Shown: positions 50,903-60,700 of the stretch, piece by piece
Layout of the letters: each line of letters starts with the position of its first letter
Position numbering within the stretch: the stretch's first letter is position 1
Assembly: GCF_014805625.2 (NCBI RefSeq)
Contig: NW_023998464.1
Coordinates: 852,078-916,077, forward strand
Origin: Glossina fuscipes
Lineage: Eukaryota > Arthropoda > Insecta > Diptera > Glossinidae
Reading direction: 5' to 3'
Length of the DNA: 64,000 bases
Made by a program: the position numbers and the translations under genes
Notes under the pieces: generated by a model
Seen by the model: only the letters and a program-made list of their open reading frames with translations
The model's database searches: none
What the model was told of the DNA's origin: nothing

Positions 50903-51165
50903 ATGTTATTGAAGGGAAACTTATCATATGTCGCTTTAGTATTAACCTATTTTTATGTAATTTTCCCAACTTAGGCAACAGCTCGTCAGTATAACAATCA
51001 TATCTAGAGACGAAACTTTTTGGTTTATACCCTTTGTCTGTTTCGATTTTAGGCAATAGTTATCAATGCAACCCCTACAGATCCAGATTGTATTGAAAAC
51101 GTTACAAATATCAAAGCAAAATACGTCTTCGCGGCACTGATAAAGGATGTTTTACAAAGTTGAAA
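50903..51165 (+). pseudogene. Dead canonical Ly6 gene (left duplicate of the 56043 gene)
   Basis: Aligns with the open gene at 56043-56282 and with 59063-59334. Visible damage: a leader with ATG at 50903 is interrupted by a TAG where the intact copy has TAC; the donor is GTCAGT in place of GTGAGT; C1 is changed to Ser (TGT to AGT, at 51058); and there is a one-base insertion just after C2 (CAACCCC against CAATTC) that shifts the frame. C3-C5 positions are still traceable in the shifted frame. The upstream core-promoter-like block is preserved. Confidence 0.75.
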
Positions 51166-51599
51166 GTGTACATTTAGATAGTAAGGGTAAAACTTGCTTT
51201 CATTTATGAATTCCTCTGTTCACAAGTATGCATATTTGTCACGTTTAACTTTAAAACCAAAAAAAAAGATTCCAAAAGCAGACGAGCTCTATGTGAAAGT
51301 GAAATTGAAAAGTCCAAGTAGTAACTAAGCCATCAAGTATTGCATTAATTACTTACTAGCAACGAAATATAGTCGAACAACAATGCACACTACTTCGGCA
51401 TAAAATTCAGCAAAAATGAAAACAGTTATCTATCCGTATGGGGTTTCCGATTTAAGTAAAAATCGCGTGACATTGCGCGATAAGTACGATAATATTTGAT
51501 GAGTGTGGCTATCTGGAGCGTTCATCTTTCCCTCGGCCGGCAAAAGACCAACTCGCAGTGAAGTTCGCAGTACTTTACTACGTCTTCGCTAGAATCTCA

Positions 51600-53275
51600 T
51601 TCAGTCAAATCATTCGAGTGTTCCACCCTTCTCTACAATAAACGTTAGCGGTTCCTCTATCGTTGACTTACTTGGTAATATTAAAGTTACAAATAAGCCG
51701 GAAGCCAACCTCGGTTCACCTATGCTGTAGTGGCAAGAGTATCTCGTCCCAGTGGTGCTATTCAGTTCACTCCATCTACATTGCCAAAGAGTATTAACGA
51801 AAACCACAAACCCGCCTCTCCCTTTAGCTGTTCTGGTGTGTCTGTGGGTCACCGTGCTGGGCAAGTCACATAAGCTGCACATACCAGTGTAGTCACTGAC
51901 TCTATTGTCTCACCATCTCAAAATTCTCTATCCGAGAATCCTATCGTTCCTAGCACGGATGACGTCTCCTTGACGGCATTATCCTTTAGAAAGCTAATAT
52001 TCGTGTCAAGACTGTCGCCCGCAACCTCTGACGATAATATAAATAATTATATTGCTACAAGAGTCCCATCCGTCATTTTGAAGGTTGTTAGCATTTTCAT
52101 ATTGGTTCCATCTCAACATAGAGCTATCTCGTCCTTTAAGGTTCTGGTTCCGACTAAAAACATCGAAATTTTGTTAAAATTTTGACCAGTTGGATTTTTA
52201 ACTAAGGAATTCATTCCTCGGGATCGGCCCCGAACAGTAGTTCCTCCACCCTCAGAAAACTAAATGTTTCTTCAGGCCCAATAACTTTCGTTTGCCAAAA
52301 TGTTAGAGGCTCAAACTCAAAAATTCGCTCTAATTTCCTAAATTCAATGAGCACGGAGTTTTCTTGTTTTACCTTCACTGAAAGTTGGTTCATTTCTGAT
52401 TTCCATTCGTCGGAACTTTTTCGCAATTCTTTTCAGGTTTTCAGAAAGGATCGATTGAATCGCACTAGTGGTGATGTTTTAATTGCCGTATCTCGTGCAG
52501 TCCCGTCCTGTTCATTCCAATTTCCTACCCCTCCTGACGTAGAATTTATTGGCATTGCGGCGAAAATTGCCGGTAAACAGTTATATGTAATTTGCTCCTA
52601 TGTGTGTTTATCTCTATTTTTAATAAACGCGCTGCCTTCAATTGCGATGTGGCCGAAAAGTCTAAATCTATTGATATAATTATAGGGTTGGAGAAATTCA
52701 AATTGCCACAAGTCGCGGTCCTCACTTCAACATCTGATGCAGCTATTGTATTTTTCAAGGAGTTGTTTGATCGTGATTTACTTCAATACAACCGTATTCC
52801 TAATTGTAGTGGCAGGCTGCTAGATCTTTTCTTTGCCAATTTTCCGAAGATAGCGGTAAACCGCTGTCCGCCTTTTAGTTTATCTGGGGATCCGTATCCA
52901 CCAAATCCACCAAATTTGCATTTTCTTTCTTTACAGGCACGGTGGTCCGTTGAACCCCTCTAACGTGCCAAATACGACTTCCCCAAATAAACATTACAAT
53001 TTTAATAAAACCAATATGTTACAGCTTAAGTCTCATCTTTTACATATTGTACTCGATTTTTCTGTTGGGTATATTAAAAACTTGATTGTCATCGTTCTGT
53101 ATTGTATTAAATCTAGCTGTTTGTGCACCCGTTCCCAGGGCGAAGCAAGTGCCCGCCATGGTTTAACCCGGAAATTGAGTATTATAAAAATAGGAAAAAC
53201 AAACTTTTCAAAAAATTTATGAAAAGTATTCGATAACTAACTCGGTCTCGGGTCCTAACTGGCTCATCTAAAATA
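51600..53275 (+). mobile_element. Jockey/CR1-like non-LTR retrotransposon fragment (gag end plus endonuclease)
   Basis: Plus-strand frames in order. A gag C-terminal part reads KLIFVSRLSPATSDDNINNY, ISSFKVLVP and FLTKEFIPRDRP (about 51980-52230). An endonuclease N-part reads VCQNVRG (52292), FTFTESWF, FRKDRLNR and GDVLIAVS, then KQLYVICSY (about 52290-52610). Its C-part reads QYNRIPNCSGRLLDLFF near 52785-52840. A linker ending WFNPEIEYYKNRKNKLFKKF lies near 53160-53210. This order is typical of jockey/CR1-like LINEs (family knowledge). Stops and frameshifts show it is dead. No reverse transcriptase follows, so its 3' half is missing. It lies between the two duplicate blocks. Confidence 0.75.
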
Positions 53276-55029
53276 TAATTGTGCGCCTGAACATGATGGG
53301 ACTTCATCATGTATACTCAAATCGTGCTCTGACGAGCCATAAGATGTTCTTTTAATGATTTTTAAGTAGTCCATGAAATCAGTCGTTTTCTCTTTGTGTG
53401 GGAAGTGTAGTTTCCTTCTGCTTCACAAATGTGAAAATAGACATCACGCTGGGTACTATATAGGCATCGCCAAGCTGAGTGTCTTAACTAACTTAACTTG
53501 TTTGCGCGAATTGTTATTCAACATTTAGCTTTTGCTAGCAAATTTTACATTTCTCCATTCCAGCATGGCGTTCGAAACGTAAGATCCACTGTTACGAAAT
53601 TCTTCTTGCCATCTTTTAATGTCTCTTTTTAATGGGTCCCGCACCCATAACCGAATTTCACTTTTACTCACGCTCTCATTCTGTGCATGTCGCTTAAGGT
53701 TTAGAAAGTTTGCGAGAAGTTTTCGACAATTTCGAAAACGGGTATATATCGAAAACACATATTAAATAGTCCGTAGAATTAATCCCAAATTATAAGAGCC
53801 CAATGATACGGATTTCGAAAGCAAGGTAAAGGGATGTAAAGATGGTCGTGGTTTAACAGAGTTTAAGTCTTTTGTGGAACACATATATCACAAAAACCCG
53901 AAAAAATTTGCGAAAATTCTTCCCAAATATATCTTTAAACTATGAACACATGGATAAATCCTTTTTATATTGTGCATTCCTCAAATGGAGGCATATTGTC
54001 TGTCTAAAAATGGGTTATCATGAATATGGTAGACACCACGACCTGATGGTTTAATTTCTTCTTAATAATATCGGCGATAAGGGCATCAAATAAAAGAACT
54101 TGGAGAGTAAAATGCAAAATGCACAGAGCTCGGTATGCGGGATTCGGCCCCTGCCGAATATAACATTCTTGTCTTTATTTTCCACGAAACTCGATATGAG
54201 CAATATGTAAAATACTCGTACGTGTAAAAAAGCACTCTCGAAACATTTCATTATATACTACTCCGTTAATTGTAAGAAAAAAAAAAACATTGTCCGTTAG
54301 AAGAAAAACTTCTTAGAATAATTTAAAGGACTATCATAACAATTTTGAAGAACGAAAGGACGGTTTAATAGACGCTCATAAGTAAACGGACTTAAAAGCA
54401 TAAAATTGACTACCGTTTTTGCAGGTGAACAAAACAGAATACATTTGAAATACACGCACACTTACACACATTTTCAGCATAGAAAAAAAGTGTTATGATA
54501 TTAATATTTTTAATATTTCGTTTAATACATTCGCGAACCTCGACGCTAGAGCGTTCATTTTCATTGTGATGCAAAAAGGATGCAAGCGGACGTTATAGCA
54601 TTCAAATTTTAATGCCAATGATTTCTCACTTAACTTTTTATTATCGTATGTCTTTTTTAATTATTATTATAGTTCTCGAAGTATTGATGAAATGATTCTT
54701 TAAGTTTTTCCACATTACGTTATTTTTTATGTGTGCATTTGCAAATTTACGTAAAATACTTTTAAATTCGTAAATTTCTGTACACTGGAAAGAGAGCAGA
54801 TTATTTCATTACCTCTATTTTTCTCTTGTTAGCTCTTATACGAGCGCTATTGCATTCACCTCAGTTGAAAAATTTGAACGCCATTGCCGTCGATGCGATA
54901 GCGTTCATTGTATGCAACGATCCGATTACTCTTACAAAATGCGTTTCATCAGATATTGGCTATCGCAATTAGTTTTAAAATAAATTGACTGTCATTTTTT
55001 GCACCTCATTGAAGTTTTTACTGTCCGTA

Positions 55030-55467
55030 GATATCACAACAACCGAGGCAAGAACGATCACTTCTACTGTAGCAAATAACAACTAACAAACCTACTCCCA
55101 ATAACATAGAATCCTCCCACCAATGTCAAAATGTCAATTGTATCGTAAGAAAAGATTAGAAATTATGCCGATTCAAATGAAGCGTTTAATGTTAAATATG
55201 TTTGTTAGTTCGTAGAATAGAAAGCGTTCTGATTGAGCGAAAGCGAAGCGAAGCCAAAGATAAAAAGAAATTAAAATTACATTTTACACTCTAGACCAAA
55301 ATACTCATACCGCAGAAAGAGTTCAGAAAGAATGGGTATCCATGCAGCCAGGCGAGGCTGATTATGTTGCTGTTAAAGTCCAAATGGGCATTACTATCTA
55401 TGATGAAGTTGTAGAAAATTGCACTGTCTACCATACGACCAAGTGCAATACCTCTACTCTAGACTAG
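55030..55467 (+). pseudogene. Dead copy of Ly6 gene 4
   Basis: Aligns with gene 4 from its insert onward. The first four cysteines are missing, with unrelated sequence in their place. The Thr-rich part has an in-frame TAA (AAC AAC TAA). The RKKR-like 'tatcgtaagaaaagatta' remains. The last exon (from 55295 after a CTAG acceptor) is still open for 57 codons, but C6 has become Trp (TGG), C7 Tyr (TAT) and C9 Tyr (TAC). One partner of each of three disulfides is therefore lost. A TAG at 55465-55467 removes the GPI tail. I see no signal-peptide exon. Confidence 0.85.
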
Positions 55468-55958
55468 AGGTTTCTTTAACATCATTGGTTTGTTTAATAA
55501 CTTTGCAATATATTCTACAAATCCAAATGTTTATATAAAAATAAAAAATTGATACAAATACAGTATAAATGTGTAAAATGATATCAGTGATAAAGAGTTT
55601 TATTTTTATCTTATCAGGGCCAGTATGGAAAGAGTGATGAAAAATCAGCAGCTGTTGTAAGTCCCGAAAGGTAAAGGCAAACGCTTACTTAGTTCTTGCC
55701 TCAACAATGTTTCAAATTAGTTATCAAAAAAAAAAACAAAGAAACAACGTCACAGAATGTTTATGAATAAATCCACACGCGTTTGAAGCATGCGTTAGTA
55801 AGATATGCTTATCGTATCTTTGTTACTTGTGAGTGTATTATATAAAACATATTTATGTGCAAACGTATATATATATATATATCTTATGTATTTATTCGCC
55901 TTACTATATTCATCATAATCAATAGTATCTGGTCTGGAAAGTCAACATTTCCTTGCCG

Positions 55959-55964
55959 TCATTC
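55959..55964 (+). promoter_or_regulatory. Inr-like initiator of the Ly6 gene at 56043
   Basis: TCATTC fits the fly initiator TCAKTY. The same hexamer, in a conserved TCATTCAAGGTGTTAACAAG context, lies at 50817 (dead copy), and a TCATTCAACGAGTTAACACG version lies at 58983. The distance from its A to the start codon is 84, 82 and 78 nt in the three copies. No TATA box is seen 25-35 nt upstream. The function is inferred from conservation and position. Confidence 0.45.
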
Positions 55965-56042
55965 AAGGTGTTAACAAGTGTTTTCAGATTATAAAGCCAA
56001 TCGCATAAGATCGCTAGCAATTGTTAACCTAATTTTCAAAAT

Positions 56043-56282
56043 ATGTTTTTTCATTTCTATGTAATTTTCTCAGTATATATGGTATCAACTTACGGCACAA
56101 CTCGTGAGTCTAAGAAGAATATCTAAAGACGAAGCTTTTTAGCTTATTTCCTTTGTCTATTTCAATTTTAGCCATATGTTTACAATGCAATTCTACAACT
56201 GCAGATTGTCTTCAAAACGTAACAAATATCGGAATAAAAAGATGTAAATTCGGCTCCGATGATAGATGTTTCACAAAAATTG
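56043..56282 (+). CDS. Canonical Ly6/uPAR gene 5, N-terminal two exons
   Basis: Exon 1 is 56043-56103 (leader MFFHFYVIFSVYMVSTYGTT, donor C|GTGAGT). Exon 2 is 56172-56282 (acceptor attttag, donor G|GTGAGT). The intron is 68 nt and both junctions are phase 1. The joined frame gives P-ICLQC-N-S-T-T..., cysteines 23, 26, 33, 45 and 53, ending DRCFTKI-G. That is Ly6 finger 1 through C5, with the usual short C4-C5 spacing (7 residues) and two Asn sequons (N27, N36). It has no insert, unlike genes 2-4. The third exon (C6-C10 and anchor) is not visible before the next gene at 59063. The gene may be incomplete, use a distant exon, or be dead despite open exons. Confidence 0.65.
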
Positions 56283-57864
56283 GTGAGTTCAAAGTTTAGA
56301 CTTTAATGCATTTAAAAATCGAGAGTAAAAGTAAGACATCCTTTCATTCGTATAGTCTTATATTGATATACTTTATCTCAGATTTTCCTAAAATTCGTTA
56401 TATATACGGTTAAATTCAGTTATTTGGGATGTTTCCAGCAGAAAACTGATTGCAGCAAAATTTGCAAAAACAATCGAATAATTTCCCAATGAAAGTGAAA
56501 TTGAAAAGCTCTAAGTGCTAACTTAAGTAGTTAAATGCAATTAACTACAATTATTACCAACAAAATATAATCGAGTAGAAGTGTGTGTTACTTCCGTGTA
56601 ACATTCTATAAAATTTTAAAAAGAGCTGTCTAACTGTGAAAAAGCTCTCTCTTATGCATTTGACAGTTAGCTGCAAAGATTTCGGTTATAGAAAAGAAAA
56701 AACGTCTGGAGGAATTTTTCGTTTTGCTGACGTGGAAGCGGTCCCATCGTCCTTTTTTTTCAGAGGACGGTGCGCGTATACAGGTACAGCGATTATGGTC
56801 ACAAAGGATTGAGCGAAGAGAAAGAGACAGGGAAGTGGATGCAAGCTTAGTGGGCGTGTGCTCACTCCGTTAGGACTATGCCTTTGCTAAGTGAACATTC
56901 ACTACACCTACGTCGAAAGTCAACTTTACCGCACTGAGATTTGAACATGTGATCACAATTCATAACTATATGATTATTCGTGTCAATGCTCGTGCATGCC
57001 GATCTGTCTGTAGTCACCAAGTCAAGTGGCAAGCAATGTATAAAAGAAGCGTCATTATGTTTAATCTTCAATGCTATATTCACTATTTCGATTGCCTAGC
57101 CTTGTACTTTATTCACAAAATAATGAGTTCTCAGCTTTCGGTGTTTGCCAGCAAAACGATGGCGTACTTTTTTTTTTTTACTTATCGAAAACACCAATAT
57201 ATTTATTTCAATCCTAATAGCGGGAACTAATGAATTAATTATTTTCATCCCAAAAAACCAGCCATTTTAACATTTTAAGAAAAAAATTTAATCTCCGAAC
57301 TTGGACAAGAGTCAACTTATAAAACACGTGACAGAGCGTCTGCCATTTAATTTTGATAAAGTAAAGGGTATTGATCCTTTTCGTGCTATGCCACACGTTA
57401 TACAAAGAAATATTCTGACAGGATATTACATAATTCCGCTGAAAACCAAACCAAACAACCTTAAAAAAAACGCAATTTCAGTGAATATTAACGCAGGGGT
57501 CCAAAATGAAAGTGTCTTCAAAATTATACAAAAAAGAAAAAAAATCATTAAGTGAAGTATCTCGCATTTGAAAAAAAAAATATACCAGGTCCTACAAGTC
57601 ACATCAAACTAAAAATCGTAAGGTTTGCACCAATTTCGATGACAAGATTATTCCGACAGTAGATTATGTCAGGAATATCGTTCAGCAAGCAGTACAGAAG
57701 TTAACTTCTCATTTTCCATATACATGATTTAACAAATTCCCTAGGCTTTGTGAGTTCCCTAGCTATATTTAAGAGTCGCTAACAATCGCCCATCTATTGC
57801 AAAGCACTAGCTCTTCGTAGAAATGTGGTTATTTGTCTTTATTAGAATTAAAAATAAAATCGAA

Positions 57865-58205
57865 TAAGTAACAACACTATGGTGGACTACGGCCCACTAT
57901 TAAATTCCCTAAACCGTCCTACAGCTTTCCAAAACACAGTGTTATATGATAAGTGGTTCGATGCGAACAGGCTTCCAATAGCCTTCGTCCTCGGCCTAAA
58001 ACACATCAGGTTACGAAATTTCGTCAAAGCATCCCAAATATTATAAACCTACACTTGAACAGAAGAAAAGAGGACAGACAGACGGACCGACAAACCCGAA
58101 TCGGCATTGCCCGGCATAAGAAAAGATGTGCCTATCTCAAGCCCTTCCGGATGCTGCATATAACCCTACAAACTTAATATATTCTTGCGCTACAAGGGTG
58201 TAAAA
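57865..58205 (+). repeat. Dispersed repeat family A, copy 6
   Basis: A nearly full-length copy. It begins 'agtaacaacactatggtggactacggcccactattaaattccct', then AAGTGGTTCGATGCGAACAG, 'gcttccaatagccttcgtcctcgg' and GAGGACAGACAGACGGACCG. It ends 'ctcaagcccttccggatgctgcatataaccctacaaacttaatat...aagggtgtaaaaatt'. Confidence 0.65.
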
Positions 58206-58982
58206 ATTAATAGAGAAAATGCGAAGCAGTATGGAAAGGCAAAACATACACATTAAATTAGCGTATATAAAGCTTCAACATGGTGGGAGTTTTTGTGGAA
58301 GTAAAAAAAAAAAAAAACCGTGAGAACAAACGCAATATTACTACAAAGCTATTTTTATACCAAAACGTATGGCTATGGGTTCGGTTTTCTTGTTAATTTA
58401 AAAAGCGTAGAAGTTTCGAAAGAGGTTGATGTGAAACGCTTTGATTATTAGAGAGTAAAAGATCTCGTTGAAAAAGCCTCATTCAGAGTAAAGAAAAGTC
58501 TTTCAAATTGCAGCATAGGAACCTACTGACTGTCCTACGGCTACGCACTCAAAGCCACACCTACTTTAGAAACTTCTTCTTAGAAATTTATAACTGGACG
58601 TCGAGACAGAGGCAATGCTAAAGTTCGTCCTATATCATTTGTAGTCAGTTACTTGGTTGTATTGACCCCGATAATTATCTTGGGACTCTTTTTATAAGCT
58701 GTAGTAATCACTCTGGACGATCATCAATTTCAGTATTGGCTAATATCCATGTAAAAAATATATAAATTAATGTTTAACATCTAACTATGATTCAACAAAT
58801 GAGTGAAGTAAAATTGAAAAATAAAACAAAACAGACATGTCCTAACTTATTTTTATGGTTATCGATAAGGAGGGTTTATTTGTATGGTATACAATTAAAA
58901 CTAATTTAAATGCACTTGTTCGTTTTAGCGAACTTGCATTAAGTAATTGGTATTGATATGGAAACTGAATAGTTCGATGCCA

Positions 58983-58988
58983 TCATTC
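58983..58988 (+). promoter_or_regulatory. Inr-like initiator of the Ly6 gene at 59063
   Basis: TCATTC in the context CATCATTCAACGAGTTAACA, 78 nt before the ATG. It is the third copy of the element described at 55959. The flanks (ATGGAAACTG / CTGGAAAGTC) are also related. Confidence 0.4.
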
Positions 58989-59062
58989 AACGAGTTAACA
59001 CGTATTTCTATAAGAATCGTATCAAAAAGAAAAATACCATTAAACTAACTAACATTTATAGA

Positions 59063-59334
59063 ATGTTATCTGTTCAGAGAAAGCTATCATATTTCGTTTT
59101 AATAATAGTTTGTATATATTTAAATACGAGTTTAACATCTGAGCCCGAAAATCCGCGTAAGTCCAAAAGAGTGTTTCATTAAATAAGAGTTTTTTAATTC
59201 AACGGATGTTCATATTTACGTGATAGGCAAATGTTATCAATGCAGTTCATCAGATGCAAAATGTATTGAGGACTTAGCAAACTTGAGCAAAGATTGTAGC
59301 GATTCAAGTTTTAACAGATGCTTTACAAAAATCG
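59063..59334 (+). CDS. Canonical Ly6/uPAR gene 6, N-terminal two exons
   Basis: Exon 1 is 59063-59156: a leader starting MLSVQRKLSYFVLIIVCIYL and continuing to ENP, donor C|GTAAGT. Exon 2 is 59227-59334, acceptor tgatag, donor G|GTAAGT. The intron is 70 nt and both junctions are phase 1. The joined frame gives R-KCYQCSSSDAKC..., cysteines 34, 37, 44, 55 and 63, ending NRCFTKI-G. That is Ly6 finger 1 through C5 with 7 residues between C4 and C5. Its leader resembles the dead leader at 50903, and its promoter block is shared, so it belongs to the same tandem series. No exon for C6-C10 is visible in the remaining 4.6 kb; it is probably beyond the window or the gene is truncated. If translated past the second donor, the frame would run to 59471 without Ly6 features. 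Confidence 0.7.
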
Positions 59335-59628
59335 GTAAGTTAAAAATGTTTAATTGTTGTTGCGCTAAAAATGTGCTGATGACAATGAATATTACTATTC
59401 GAACTTCGTATAAAAATGATTCACCAAACTTGAAAACCATAAGCTTATTAGCTGCGAAGTTTCCTTTTTAACGAGAATGCACTTCGAAAATATGTTAAAA
59501 AAACCAATGACAGAGCAAATCTTAGAATATTGCTTAGGAATGCAGAGTTCAGAGGAAGTTAAGCAATCGAAATAAATAAACTGAATTCTACGGAAAATAT
59601 TTTCTTCTTAACTTCATTGTGAATAATG

Positions 59629-60700
59629 CTAATTGTCTCCATTGTATCCAATTGTCTCCGACAAAATTTTATTCGTCTGCCTGTACATACAAAACGACCA
59701 TTGCTTTAAATACGTAATGGATACAAAAGAAATGTATGCCATTTTGATCGACAATCTTTTGCCTTTTTTCCTCCTCTTGATAGAACCATTCATTACACCA
59801 TCTTCGTAAAGCTCCTGAGCGGTGAACTGAACCAAGCAATTTTCCTAGACTTTGCTTTGAGTGTGCTTTAAGTTGTTCAGAGACTTTTGCGGAGAGTGAA
59901 ACGAATGGTTGTTGAATAGGAAAAGTAAGGTGTATGCATCAAAATCTTTTGATAGGTTGCTATTATGGTGATGGAAGACGGCCCTTTTACTATTGATCAA
60001 TTCTGGTGACAGTGAAGATAGTCTTTTGGTCACGTTGTAGCAGCTTGCGTACACAATTCCTTTCCAAACAAAAACCGTCCATCAGGTCTGTGGCCCTTTG
60101 CTTTTATTCATTACCGCCTATAACCCACTTTTCGTTGCCTATTGTCGATCTCTTCAACAGTCGTCCGATGTCGTTTCATTTCAGATTCCTTTTGCCACCA
60201 GTTTTATGTAAATGTGTCTAAAGCGATTTTTGGTCAATGTTCATTTCCGTAGCGATGTTATGAGATGAAATGTGTTGGCCACCCTTAACTTTTTGAAGAA
60301 TTTGGAAAAGACTATATCAACAATTGGTCGTCCGCAGGCAGCGACTTTTTAATATCGAAATCTCCAAAGGACGCCATATGCAACATTCTCTCCAAAAGCA
60401 TGCCGAATGTTTTCACAAGCCTATAAAATCTGATCGTCTTGGCCGAAGTGATAAAATAGCATATATTTTGCAAAACTGTGGCCCAATTACTTGCGAGTAA
60501 CTTCGAGTTAAAAATTATTCCAATGTTTTTCTTTCATTTACCTATGGACTGTCGTCCTTCAGGTACGCTGCAGTACTGCAAAGTTACACGACAATAGAAC
60601 GATCTATGAGATCGCCGCAAATCCTTTTCCTTGAATCCATACAAGGCGATTTATCGGCTGCCTACAGTTGTTTAAGCAAACCCTTATAAACGTATTTGCA
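59629..60700 (-). mobile_element. Mariner element remnant, near full length
   Basis: The minus-strand order is a GRPIVDIV-like stretch near 60330, WTVFVWKGIVYASCYNV near 60050, then LSSLSPELINSKRAVFHHHN near 59970 and CLVQFTAQELYEDGVM near 59820. It follows the mariner order GRP, WWDWKGI.YYELL, RPELI.RKGV.FH.DNARPH and FFA.....Y.DGI..LP.KW (family knowledge). The catalytic Asp of FH.DN is replaced by His and many stops are present, so the copy is dead. It differs from the copies at 6.9 and 10.1 kb in its block sequences, so it probably represents another subfamily. Confidence 0.7.

Larger units (their letters stand above)
48580..51450 (+). repeat. Tandem segmental duplication, left copy
   Basis: This block is recognisably repeated at about 53650-56640, in the same orientation. 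Matching landmarks: 48581 / 53654 'cgaattt.actttcactcacgct'; 49440 / 54313 'ttagaataat..aaggact'; 50671-50840 / 55776-55981 (long near-identical stretch around 'tatttattcgctttactatat'); 51290 / 56493 'gtgaaagtgaaattgaaaag'. It holds most of Ly6 gene 4 (not its signal exon) and a dead copy of the Ly6 gene present at 56043. Confidence 0.8.
53650..56640 (+). repeat. Tandem segmental duplication, right copy
   Basis: Right-hand copy of the 48580-51450 block (landmarks given there). It carries a dead copy of Ly6 gene 4 (55030-55467) and an open copy of the next Ly6 gene (56043-56282). About 480 bp at 54535-55015 has no counterpart in the left copy. It replaces the start of the cysteine exon and contains two similar 'cga.gc.a.agcgttcatt' segments, suggesting an inserted element. 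Confidence 0.8.
56283..59062. other. Interval between Ly6 genes 5 and 6
   Basis: I searched for a phase-1 exon with an R-G-C ... CxxC ... CN pattern and found none. The contents are the end of the duplication (to about 56640), a B-family repeat in inverted orientation (about 56795-57010), an open frame of 84 codons at 57301-57555 with no ATG start and no recognised domain, and a full A-family repeat (57865-58205). Confidence 0.45.

Noticed and set aside
51610..51882. Minus-strand ORF with several cysteines
   Set aside because: It is antisense to the LINE gag region and is not a separate gene.
53525..53758. Minus-strand 77-codon ORF with a helix-turn-helix-like look
   Set aside because: It overlaps the start of the duplicated block. 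The left copy lacks the frame and no family could be named.
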